A stretch of 64,000 nucleotides of DNA from Undaria pinnatifida (Eukaryota > Sar > Phaeophyceae > Laminariales > Alariaceae): the NCBI GenBank assembly GCA_012845835.1, contig JABAKD010000012.1, forward strand, positions 248,001-312,000. The letters run 5' to 3'. Every line of letters starts with the position of its first letter. Within the stretch, counting starts at the first letter, position 1. The translations under genes and the position numbers were made by a program. This document shows positions 39,411 to 49,849 of this stretch, in pieces. Under the pieces are notes generated by a model, which saw only the letters and a list, made by a program, of their open reading frames with translations, was not told the origin of the DNA and made no database searches.

Positions 39411-41221
39411 ATTGTCTCAATGAAACACCTAGGCTTTCGACGGATACATCTTCCTTCGACAGTCAGGCCCATACTATATACGGGAAAACTGTCGTACTTA
39501 TGGGTAAAAAAAGGCAACAAGAGTGCACGGGGCCAACTAACACACCCAAACGTAAACGCGCGCCCTCATAATTCCTACACTGAGGCGTTCGGCAGATGCA
39601 CCGCCCTCCTCGAGCGATATCCTGTAAATGGCGAGCGACTTACCGCATGACACGAAAGACAACACCCCCCAACATCCCTCCGACCAATGTTGGTTTTAAA
39701 GTGCCTTTCTTCACCAACCACAGGAGGGAGAACGCCGATGCGACGCATCCATAGGAATATCTCGACAATACGTACGAGAGCCGCCACGTTCGTCGTGCGT
39801 CCCTCCCTCAATACAAACCAGAGAAAATCGTTTCTGAAATACGTCGCAGGCGGTAGGGCGTAGAGGGCGTGCTACCTTGCGAGCAACACGTTATGGTGGA
39901 TGTCATGCTGCACCATCGATCCCGGAAAACTAAAACAGGCGGGCTTCTCCACATGATAACGCAACAAAAATACAATAGCGGTACGCCGTAATACAGCGCA
40001 AAGTGCAAGCGCGTCGTGGATGGAGGACAGGCGTAGGAATAATAAGAACCGCAAAGATACAATGGATACCTCTGTACTGTAAATCGGCGAAACACGAATC
40101 GCGGCCGCACCGCACGGACACCGCGTGGGATCCTATGCACAATACACCGTAAAGACGTTTGGTACAAGCTTCCCTACCGGATGTGGTTGTGCTGAAATCA
40201 CGGGGGAGTCGCAAGCTGAAAAGAGGGAACACAGGCGCTTCTATGATACTTAGTATGAGGTATAACCTTAGAAAAAAAACGCTTCAAAACTGAAGAGCCA
40301 AAACTAGATTATGGTTTACCTGGTAAAGTACAGTGGCGGTTCTCGAACAAGGCGGTGGAGAGCGGTGGAGTGCGGTGGAGTGCGAGACCCCCACTACTGC
40401 CATATGGGGGCAATCGGCTTACCAGGTACCAGGTAGTCAACCGGCCTGTTTTGAGGGGATCTTAATCGAATATCTCCAACTGCTCCGCGGCGGACACCGG
40501 CGAGCTGCACACTTGACGAAGGGGACCAATATCACCGGGAACCGATTTGGGGTCTGCGGATTTATATAGCGACAAAAAAAAACCCGAGAAACAAAGGTCT
40601 CGTCGCCCGTGTAGGAAACGTGTGCAGCAGCTGTTAATAGTGTGCAGCAAGAAAATACAAGGAAACACACCTACCCTCGTGATTTTCGGAGTCGATTTTG
40701 GCGTCAACCATGGAGATAACCATGGTTAGCGGCAAACACAATCAAGATGCTGAAAATGGCGGCTCTGAAAAGATGTCGTCGAGATTTCCTGTCTAAACAC
40801 GCGTCGCTCGGCGTTTGCCCACACCGTTGTCGATAAAATGACCTTTGAATATTCACACATCGACCGAGGGGTGTTCTTAAGGTGTGTTATCTGGTGTTAC
40901 ACGGTAACATCATGCTCCACAGCGTTTCGCACGACACATCTCCTTTACATTGCAGGTCGGGCACAGCCCTAGCCCAGCAGCCCATCCCAGTATAGTAGCT
41001 CCTTCGTGTGCTCGATGCCGCAATCGTCGCTCTTCTTCGAAGCGTTTCGAACTCCCAAAGGCGGCCAACGAGATGCAGTGGCATCGCCCAAGGCATGCCC
41101 GGCTGAGAACAAAAGTTCAGCAGCGCCGCTTCCTCTGCTCTTAGGGGTCGCTCCATCCGTCTCAAAACCCTAAACATACCACACAATAAAACGCTAAAAA
41201 CAGTACCTGGCACGCTTTATA
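39411..41221. other. Upstream region of IMPDH; no firm gene
   Basis: Presumed promoter side of IMPDH, with no clear TATA or initiator motif assignable. A 108-codon frame on the minus strand (41,213-40,887) has a TATATATAAAG-like box just upstream (about 41,217-41,230) but no recognisable domain. I do not call it a gene. Confidence 0.35.
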
Positions 41222-41792
41222 TATACATATTTATATATTTTACTGCATTTTTTTCTTGGTTTTTGGATGTTCCGTTTTGGCAGGTCACGAGAGAACGTCG
41301 ACCCACAGTAAACCCCGAACCCCGATCCTAACGCTAACCCCGGCTACGACACCACCCAACAGGCGCCTCGCCTTTGGATAATCTCAAGACAAATGCGGAC
41401 CACATCAAAACTCGTGGAAAAATGATTCTGTATCTGGCACGGTTCGGGTGACACGAACTCCGTTATGTCTACTGTGCTATTACGAGCGCGACCAACGGAG
41501 CAGCCTTAAGAGCCGGCACACCCATTAATCAGTGACACAACTGAATAGCAGCCAACGAGCGGTTGGTTGGTGCCTTTTGGTGCTGCAGAAGACGATCCCA
41601 TTCAAAATCCAAGTAAATGGACTAGGGGAGCGTATTACGGCGAGGCTACAATTTATGGCTGAAACGTTTTTTGAATGCCCAAAACGCTCGAAATATCGTT
41701 TTTGCCTCACAAAATAATTTGTTGTGTGTGTACCTGTAACATGGGCAATTGTAATAGCACTACACTACTCGTAGTTTTTCTTTGTATATAAA

Positions 41793-42180
41793 AATGAAAA
41801 TACACTCCAGCTGTGAGATCGAGGATTTTGTTGAAACTCATCTTTGCAAGCAGTGTGTGATACTCCGATCGCGCGTATTACGGGTTGTGTGTCCTCATTA
41901 AGGATATAGGTCGGCGACTCCCCTTGCAACTACAGTGTAGCTATCAGAGTCAACAGGGTGATGTAGGTCAGTCTGTGCGCGGAAACTATGAAACCCGTTG
42001 TTGAGGGGGACAAAATCCGACAGCTGTGGAAGGAAATCCATCAGTTTATCTAGTGAATCCTGTAAGTCGAATATCCGGTGAGGGGAGGGCAGAGTTTTAA
42101 GGACGTGGGGGCCTGGGTTTGATCACGAGGGAGGGGGGGCGGGCGGGCGGGCGGGGCAGGTCAATCTGTGCGTGGAAACT
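41793..42180 (+). repeat. Three-copy dispersed repeat, copy 2
   Basis: Long match to 45,865-46,235 and 5,742-5,975 ('CTCCAGCTGTGAGATCGAGG', 'GACTCCCCTTGCAACTACAG', 'GACAGCTGTGGAAGGAAAT'). It extends through 'GTGGGGGCCTGGGTTTGATC', a B-box-like element, so a Pol III-derived origin is possible. Confidence 0.75.
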
Positions 42181-42604
42181 ATAGATCCTACCCTGTAAGT
42201 CGTACAACCAGTTCATGTTATTCGTGTTTTTTATGCAATTGAACAGTGTTGTGTAATCGTCAACGTTTGTGTTCGGGCGAGGTACAGACCACCTTCGGAA
42301 GGAAGGTACTCCTACCGTGCTATTAAGCTATTAAGCTATTGTAGTACCATGCGTCTAGCCTGTTCCTATAGATATCTAGCTTGATGCGTTTAGGAAGGGG
42401 GGAACCAAAGGGCACAGCCCAGTTTAAGCCCAATCCTCCACACGACCGCAAGACTGCTTGTGCGTATTAGCATCAACAAAAATAGCTGTGATATCGTCTG
42501 CTGTATGCGGTATTACGTGGTTTTGGAGGTGAAGGTACATGTGCACTACAGCAGCATGCATTGCCAGGTATGATACATGCTTCGTATACTATAGTATCAT
42601 GCAG

Positions 42605-42778
42605 TGGGTACTCCGATTTAAGAGCGCGCAAGGTAAGAACATTGGGGCCTTGACTGCAGTCAAATCGGCATGTCCCACCACACTAAAAGCTACACGCTTC
42701 CCACTACAGGCAAGAGCGATGTCTAGTTAAGAGCGCTTGCTTTGGTTTGTCACTGGGTGCTCTTAAATTGGAGTACCT
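42605..42778. mobile_element. MITE-like element, GGTAC..TTTAAGAGCG family, copy 3
   Basis: 174 bp bounded by 'GGGTACTCCGATTTAAGAGC' and 'GTGCTCTTAAATTGGAGTAC', inverted. Internal 'GTTAAGAGCGCTT' as in copy 2. Confidence 0.7.
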
Positions 42779-43685
42779 ATCGTAGTAGAATGCCACCGCC
42801 ACCACATACACCAGCCTCCAGCACAGCATATGACAGCATACGACTTCGTAGCTCTATCGCTATTTCGCTCGTGGGGGTAGATTCTACACATCACGTCATA
42901 CGTGCAACAGCGGCTATATCGCAGATGCCGGTAATAACAGTTGGAATTTCTTGTTGCAAAGTGAGCCGTGAACCGCCCGTTGCGCCGTTCGTCCCGCCCT
43001 ACAGCTGTCATTGGACCTCTTCAACGCCCATAAATAGGCTATATATTCCAGCTACAGCAGCTGCAGCATCTACAAGCAGGCTGCGAATATATACAGCGGT
43101 AAAACGGCAACAGGTTTTTGTTTATCACGTTTCTCGCCTTTGGTGACTACGGCCTTTGGTGAGTACGGCAACTACCGCAGGTTGGGGTAGGCGATGTACA
43201 AAGCAGAAGCAACACTTTCCTGAGTCTTTTTTATCGCGTACTACCGCGGGTTCGAGGCTACATGGTATGGCGAGACTATATCGTATGGCGAGATGCTGTG
43301 TCGTGTCACGTACAATCTAATGCCAATATATACCAGACGTTGCACAGCCTGTCCACTGTGCACCACGCTTTTTCTTTTGAGAAAGCGTCTTCGCCAGGCC
43401 AACGTCGCCACCCCAGCCAGAGGAACTTCAACAAGAATCGACCGATAGATCAACAGGCCACTATTATTAGTAGGTATATTTTGCGATGCTGTGCATTCTT
43501 AACTACAGCACAACTGGCAATCGCTCACACGGTGGCTCCCAGCCCGGTGTGCTCTATGGCGAGAGCTTGGTCTCCGCTATCTGAGATCGTTCAGCCAACA
43601 GCTTTAGACCGGGCCAACATGTGTTCGTTCCTGCTCGACCTGGGCCGGAAGACGATTTACAATTGTCGATATTTGTAATGATCGT
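42779..43685. other. Intergenic, no supported gene
   Basis: Only short frames without motifs. I see nothing to assign. Confidence 0.4.
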
Positions 43686-44005
43686 TTTTTTTTTTTTTTT
43701 TTTTTTTCTCACACTTCTACTTTCCAGCTTCTGGACAAGTCATGGTCATAGGTGTCATCCCTCCTCCCCCCCCGGTTCTTGCCTTCAATTTTTATCGCGC
43801 ATAGGGTGCAGCAATCCCACTGCTCGTCGATTTTTTATCGAGTGTTGCTAACTCACGCTCTCGCGCGTTCCGCAAGACAATTTGTGCACAAGAAAAAGTC
43901 CCGACGAATCAATACGACCATGCACTCGGCGGGGCTCGAACTCACGAAACTGACCTATACCAGGCTCGAGGATAACCTGATAGGCCACCGGGGCGACCGG
44001 TACGA
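43686..44005 (-). mobile_element. tRNA-derived SINE, copy A
   Basis: Read on the minus strand it has a tRNA-like head with A box TGGCCTATCAGG (43,987-43,972) and B box GAGTTCGAGCC (43,943-43,933), a unique body of about 200 bp, and a poly-A tail (T-run of about 22 on + at 43,686-43,707). It is very similar to 57,790-58,105 over the whole length. Confidence 0.75.
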
Positions 44006-45864
44006 TATTGTGACATACCAGGTATCTTCCGCTCGTGATAAAGCATAGCCCATTACCCGTTCTACCCTATGCCTCTTGCACGAACGACTATACTTCGAGC
44101 CCAGCAAATTCGTCCGGGTCGAGGCCAAGACCGGTTGTTGTGGATGGCTACTGTCAAAAACGAGTAAACAAACGCAATCAAGGACAAGGATTCCTGGCTG
44201 CGCCAGTACACATCAAATCGCATCGGAACAGGATCCTGGTCGCCGCCAACCCGCGATCACCAGCACTTCCCGGCTGGTAACGCGGGGCAGCCACAGGCGC
44301 TCTCGGAGGGCCCCGTCGGGGTGCCGTGCCGGAGGCACGTTTGTTGAACGATTTGGTTTCACTACGTAGAACTCACCATACGTTGATATTGGCCGATATT
44401 TGAAAGCGAACCATTGGGTCATGGGTGGTACATTGACCCAGGAAAAAATCGCGCTCATGGTCTGCCTTCTTCTCCCTAACTCTTTGGCCTCTTTTTTCTC
44501 CATGCTTCCTCTCTACGCTCAGGAGTTACTTAGAAGGGCAACTATTTTAAGGCGTGCTAGTAGGACGTGCATAACCGTTCACTGCACCGGCATCCTTCCA
44601 GCTCTCCCAGCCACAACATATGTACTGCTGTTCATAGTAGATACTGGTCCAGCGCCTAGCCCGACCTGCTGTGCTAGTATTGTTCTGTTTTGGCGCAACA
44701 AGCTCGCGAGGCACACCGAAGACAGACACCTGACACAGGAAGCGCCCGCAAGTCAGGAATTCGTGATGTTTCGCCGGTTAAAAAACCCACTATTGGTGTG
44801 TTGGTGGCCGAATTGCTGCCGCTCATGCACTTCTCTCCTTGCCCGTGTGAATATTCTGCGGAAAATATTCAAGTCGACATTAATTCGAAGTACTTTGATT
44901 ATTTCTTGAACGCTCTATCTGAAAGGAGAATCACACATATAATATGCCGAGCTTTATATACTGGGGAGATATGATAGCTCGAAATGTCGACTGGCCTCTT
45001 CGTTTAGCATATTGGTAGAGTTATCGCGTACGAGTACCTGTTGCAAGTAAGTGCGAAAAATATATAAATGTGCCTCTCGTCTAAAGTGCGCCCGGTTTAC
45101 GCACTCGTACTCACCGTGAAAACAGCGGGGTCGAGGTGAGCGATGGACGCAAAATCAACAAACAGGCGGGACAACGAAGGAGCTCTGTCCACCGGAACAT
45201 TTCTATTAATGCTATATACCCGGAGTATTGTAAGTACTCTCAAAAGCTCATTTAGGAACTCGGGCGGAAAAAGTGAAAAATTAAAAAAAGCGACGATTTA
45301 CAGCATCGAACGCATGAAGCAGCCCAGGCCGATGAGGTAGGGGATAGGAGATGCGTCCGAAGAGCAAGGTAAGCACCATGCTGTGCGACACGCTTGCAGC
45401 ACAATGATAGTGCTACAGCAGTAGTGGTCTCTCTATGGTGCATACCATGGAAGTCTACAGTAGTGCCGGTATGTGCCAGCCGGAAAAGACCGGCACAATA
45501 CCGGCAACCCGCACTACTCCGCGTATTGTCAGTTGGTTGTTCCTAGTTGTGCCAAACGATTTCACAAACAACTATAGCGGACAAACGGCACTATAGAGGG
45601 ACCTCTACTGTCCCTAACCTTACCGATCATATATTTTCCCCTCATTGCTTTGCCCTTTCTGCGTCCTTTTTGGTACCCTTCGGGGCTATGGACGCCATCA
45701 TGTCCGGATGGACATCGCCGTCGAAGATAAAAAGTAGAGGACAAAGCGAGCATCAATCGCCCCAACAGGCCTAATCCTCTATTAATAGTGGTTGCATTCG
45801 GAACCCAGGTTGGGTGCTGCCTCGACCATGGCTGGGTGCTGTATGATATGCTGTATGATATTAT
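44006..45864. other. Intergenic, no supported gene
   Basis: Short ORFs only. The tract 44,035-44,500 is open in two frames on opposite strands but has no motif I recognise. Confidence 0.4.
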
Positions 45865-46235
45865 AAAAATGAAAATACACTCCAGCTGTGAGATCGAGGA
45901 TTTTGTCGAAACTCATCTTTGCAATATTACGGGTTGTGTGTCCTCATCGAGGATATACGTCGGCGACTCCCCTTGCAACTACAGCGTAGCTATCCGGGTC
46001 AACAGCGTGATGTTAGTCAGTCTGCGCGGTAACTATAAAACCCGTTTTTGAGGGGGACAAAATCTGACAGCTGTGGAAGGAAATGCATCAATTTATCAAG
46101 TGAATCCTGAAAGTCGAATAGCCGGTGAGGGGAGGGCGGAGCTTTCGAGGACGTGGGGGCCTGGGTCTGATCAAGAAGGAGGGGACGGGCGGGGCAGCTC
46201 AATCTGTGCGTGGAAATTATAAATTCTATACTGTA
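45865..46235 (+). repeat. Three-copy dispersed repeat, copy 3
   Basis: Match to 41,793-42,180, lacking about 35 bp after 'CATCTTTGCAA'. It includes 'CCGGTGAGGGGAGGGCGGAG' and 'GGGGGCCTGGGTCTGATCAA'. The phrase 'CAGTGAGGAGAGGGCGGAGC' repeats again at about 46,247. Confidence 0.75.
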
Positions 46236-47140
46236 AGTCGTACAACCAGTGAGGAGAGGGCGGAGCGTTCGAGGGGGTGGGCGGGGGGCAGAAAGGGGTT
46301 TTTGATCAACATCTTTAGGTCGCATAGATGTAGGGGTTTGCTACAAGCGTGTGCTAGGTCTAGGCGATGGTGCGGGTGGTGGGGAAGGAGGGGGCGTTGG
46401 GGGGGGGGGGGGGGGGGGGGGGTGAATGAAAGCTACGTCATGGATGGCTAGAAAGATACTGACGTGATATCAATTGCGTAGAAGTGTTTAGTACTCTGGC
46501 CGATTTCGATTGTAGGCGTCATCTGCTTTGTTGCTCTGTTTTTGCTGGCTTTATTATTTAGCGATGTTTTTGTATTCGGTACGGGGCGATTATGGCGGTA
46601 GGACACCACCGCTGCTGTCGGTAGAAACAGCTTTTAGCAGTTGTAAGCAGGTGATAGACCATACGCCATATGCGGCAATGGTCCTACTCCTACAGCAGTA
46701 GTATTAATAGATGCATTCAAAATCCAACATGGTTGCTGTCCCCGACGTTGGTTGGTAGCTTCATCTGCTCTGTTGCTGTTGTTGTAGTTGCTGGCTGGCT
46801 GTTGTGTTTATTATACAATTTTTTCTCGCGCCGTCCGGTTTCCCTCTTTGTTTCCATTTTCTTATTATTACTGTTTTCCTTTTTCCATTTTTCCATTTTT
46901 TCCTTTCTGTTGCAAATAGTATGACGTCGTTAGAACAACTGTATAAATGAGTCTGATGGCCCGGCTTGCATCTTTTTGATGCCAGCGTGTTCATTGCGGT
47001 CCATGGCATGGCCAAACAACCTTGCTTGGTGTGTTAAAAGTGTGCATCCCTGGATGCTTTTTCTCGTAGTTTATGACCACAGGGCTCGTCTCTTTATTAG
47101 TACCAGGTAGTATATTAATAGTCTATTAATAGTCTATTAA
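46236..47140. other. Intergenic with a poly-G run
   Basis: A G-run of about 24 lies at about 46,398-46,422. Otherwise there are T-rich stretches and short ORFs. Confidence 0.5.
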
Positions 47141-47149
47141 TAGGAGGCA

Positions 47150-47235
47150 TCGGCACGGACACTAGTCATAATGCGGGATGGTGGCTGGACGGAAAGAAAA
47201 GATATCAATTTAACGTGAAAAAGACACAAACAGCA
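47150..47235 (+). mobile_element. Diverged LINE 3'-end fragment
   Basis: CGGACACTAG...TTTAACGTGAAAAAGACAC resembles the 3' end of the LINE at 54,734-54,888 (CGGACACTGG...TTTAATGTGAAGAACACAC). Confidence 0.4.
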
Positions 47236-47544
47236 GTACTGCCGTACCAGGTACGTACTTGTATGATGTTTTATGTGCCGATGACGCTCGTGTAACACTG
47301 AATAAATATATGCATAACAAGACCGCATTCGGGGTCTTTTTGAGTTCCTGGTTTTGAGTTCCTGGTCCCCATCCATGGGTCCCAACGTACCCGGCTATTA
47401 ATAGAAGAGTTCGGACACTGCTGCTGCAACGTTCCCGCTGACCCAAGAATAACAACAGCCACATGACAATCTACGAAACGTGAACAGGATTACAGTACTA
47501 CAGAACACCTCGCACTAATAGTATAAGAAACAAAACGCCGTCTT

Positions 47545-48333
47545 CGGCCATTTCTTATGCGGTCGGTCGGGTTTGTCAGTCGAAAACGGCCTTTTTCGAC
47601 TGAAGCCCAAATCGAGCTTTCTTACACAGTCGAAAAAGGGCTTTTTCGATTCAACTTTTTTCGACTGAGAATTCCGACTGGCGGAACTCGACTTTTTCGG
47701 CTGGATCCTCCAGTCGAAAAACTCAGTCGAACAAGTTTTACACGGATTTTTTGAACCGATCGCATCGTTCATCCCTCCACCAAACACACACCCACACGGC
47801 CACACGGCCACACACCCATGCCAGGTACCACACTGCAGTATCATTCAAGGCGCTGACGCTGGCGTGCCTATCACTGCTGTTGCTTCTCGCAGCAAGTCAG
47901 CGTGGCGCATTCCTAGTTCCGCTCGCCAGCAGCGTGTATCACACGACGGCAGCAGCGCGCGGTATCGATCCCATGCTGCCAACAACGGCTGCGCCTGCTG
48001 TAGCTTTGGGGGCTCTCGGCTGAGTGCAAACTCCATGAACGTAGCTTTGGCGGCTTTCGGCTAAGCCCGAAGCCACCAAATCGCTGGGAAGAGGGTTCTT
48101 CGAGCCGTTGCTCGCCGAGAAAGCGCGAAGCACAGAGCTGCCAATCGATTTCGACTGCTGTATTGTACAGCAGTACTTCCTCACACCAACCGCCTCTAGG
48201 AAGAGCACAGAAACTATAAAATCGACTCGACTGACGATAAGAGAAGAAGGGCCAGAAGATTCCAGTCGAAAAACAGTCCAATCGGAAAGGGCCGTTTTCG
48301 ACTGGCGGAATCCGACTGTATAAGAAATGGCCT
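47545..48333. mobile_element. MITE-like element with AGTCGAAAA subterminal repeats
   Basis: Inverted ends: 'GGCCATTTCTTATGCGGTCG' at the left and the inverse of 'GGCCATTTCTTATACAGTCG' at the right. Near both ends (47,575-47,730; 48,255-48,305) the motif CAGTCGAAAA/TTTTCGACTG occurs about ten times in both directions, like transposase-binding sites. The middle is unrelated in composition (see the enclosed frame at 47,751-48,023). No transposase. Confidence 0.6.
47751..48023 (+). other. Signal-peptide-like frame inside the MITE (unproven)
   Basis: A 90-codon frame contains a hydrophobic core LTLACLSLLLLLAASQ followed by RGAFLVP. This resembles a signal peptide with the Phe-containing cleavage region of heterokont plastid presequences (ASAFAP type). 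It may be a captured gene 5' end, or chance. Confidence 0.25.
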
Positions 48334-49510
48334 CATAGGCTTGATTTCACATTCAGGAAAGGCTGCGCTCTGCACTCAATTCGCACTGCGCCTCCAGATT
48401 TTCTCAGCTTGGCTTCTTGTTACAGTTTAGTACCTTTTTTTGTTCTTACCCGGTGTACTCGAATGTGCCAGGTAGCAGCATTCCATACTAGTACCAGAGT
48501 ACTGTTGTACACCAGTTTCCAGTAGTGAGACTATAGCAACAGCAGCAAAGCAGTCAATCCCAGTACGAGCATGCAACAGCAGTACGAGTAGTCGTACAGC
48601 ACTATGGTGACATGGCAGCAGCAGCAGCAGAGTCAATCCCAGTATTAATAGCAGTAGTATGTTTGTACTCGTACGGCCATGTTCATGAGGCATCAATGTA
48701 CCAGGGCCACGAACACCTGAAAGCACAAATCGTTTTACGATACTTGTACTATTCACGAGTACCAGTACAGGCAGTCAGAAATTGCACCTTCCTTCACACA
48801 CGGAAAACCGAGAAAGCACAAGGTGCATAATCATGATCCGCTAACCTTTGCTGGGTGTGCATCGCAACAAAACGCGGCTAACATCAGAGGCATCTCCCTC
48901 GGCCTGCTCCCGTGCATGCCACTCCTCGCGCAACCTATTCTGACCATGCAACTAGGGGGCAATGGCTGCTATGAAGCATGGCTTTTCGAAAGCAATGGTG
49001 TACTTTGTAAGGTTTAGGATCAACAGACCCTTGTCACCTTGGTTCGGAGCTCAAACTTACCTGTCCCTGCCTTCAGTTGCAGGTCACACGGGGTATGGCT
49101 GAGAAGCTTGATGAGCCTTTGGCGCTGTGTGGGGATCCTATTAGCGATCGGCTTGAGCGGAACAGCAGAGAAGACCAGAAGAGTATCCGTGGTTTGAGCC
49201 GTGTGATGGAGCGTGAAGGGGACGCGTACCACCTTGTAAGGCATGTACACAGAAGGGGACAGGGGGCAATATTGAAAAAAGCTGAAAAGCCACGCGATCC
49301 TCACCACGAGCACCGAACAACCCACGTACACCACCACGCTGCGGTAGTACATTGTGGTGGCACAACAGTGTACTGGTGGACCCACACTAGTATATACTGG
49401 TGCATCCACATAGTTATGTTGATGGCCAGAAATAGGACTCACAGAAATCGCCCCCCCTTTGCAGTTGTTACACCCTAGGGAGGGTTAGACACAAGAGATC
49501 GTACGAGTAT
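48334..49510. other. Intergenic, no supported gene
   Basis: (CAG)n-rich short tract near 48,612. Otherwise no structure seen. Confidence 0.4.
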
Positions 49511-49518
49511 GATACGAG

Positions 49519-49673
49519 TGTGTGTGTGTGTTCTTCACATTAAACCGTTCTTCTACTCGTCGACATCCAGCACACCCAGTGTCCGTACTGATTCTTCACC
49601 CTAGAAAGATCAGCTCTGTGGTCACAAGCCACGACACAGAGATAATGCATCGTAATGCATTCGACAACGCAAT
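49519..49673 (-). mobile_element. 5'-truncated LINE 3' end in inverted orientation
   Basis: 155 bp identical, by base-by-base reading, to the reverse complement of 54,734-54,888, including a (TG)6 tail. Best explained as a short, recent, 5'-truncated insertion of the same LINE family on the other strand. Confidence 0.65.
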
Positions 49674-49849
49674 ACGTACAAGAAGAGCGTTACCACTACA
49701 ACAGTACTACTACTACGACTATACCACGTACTGAGTTTTATAAGTGTCTACTATGCCGTATGTACTACTACTGAACAACAAATAAATGTAGCCACCACAA
49801 GGCGAGTTCGAGGAAAATATTTTCGCTGAAACTGCCGTCTCGTCGTGCG

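Noticed and set aside
40887-41213. 108-codon gene with an upstream TATA-like box
   Set aside because: No recognisable domain or codon signal. The TATA match lies in a generally AT-rich tract.
45000-45060. tRNA gene (A-box-like TTAGCATATTGG)
   Set aside because: No B box or acceptor stem at proper distance.
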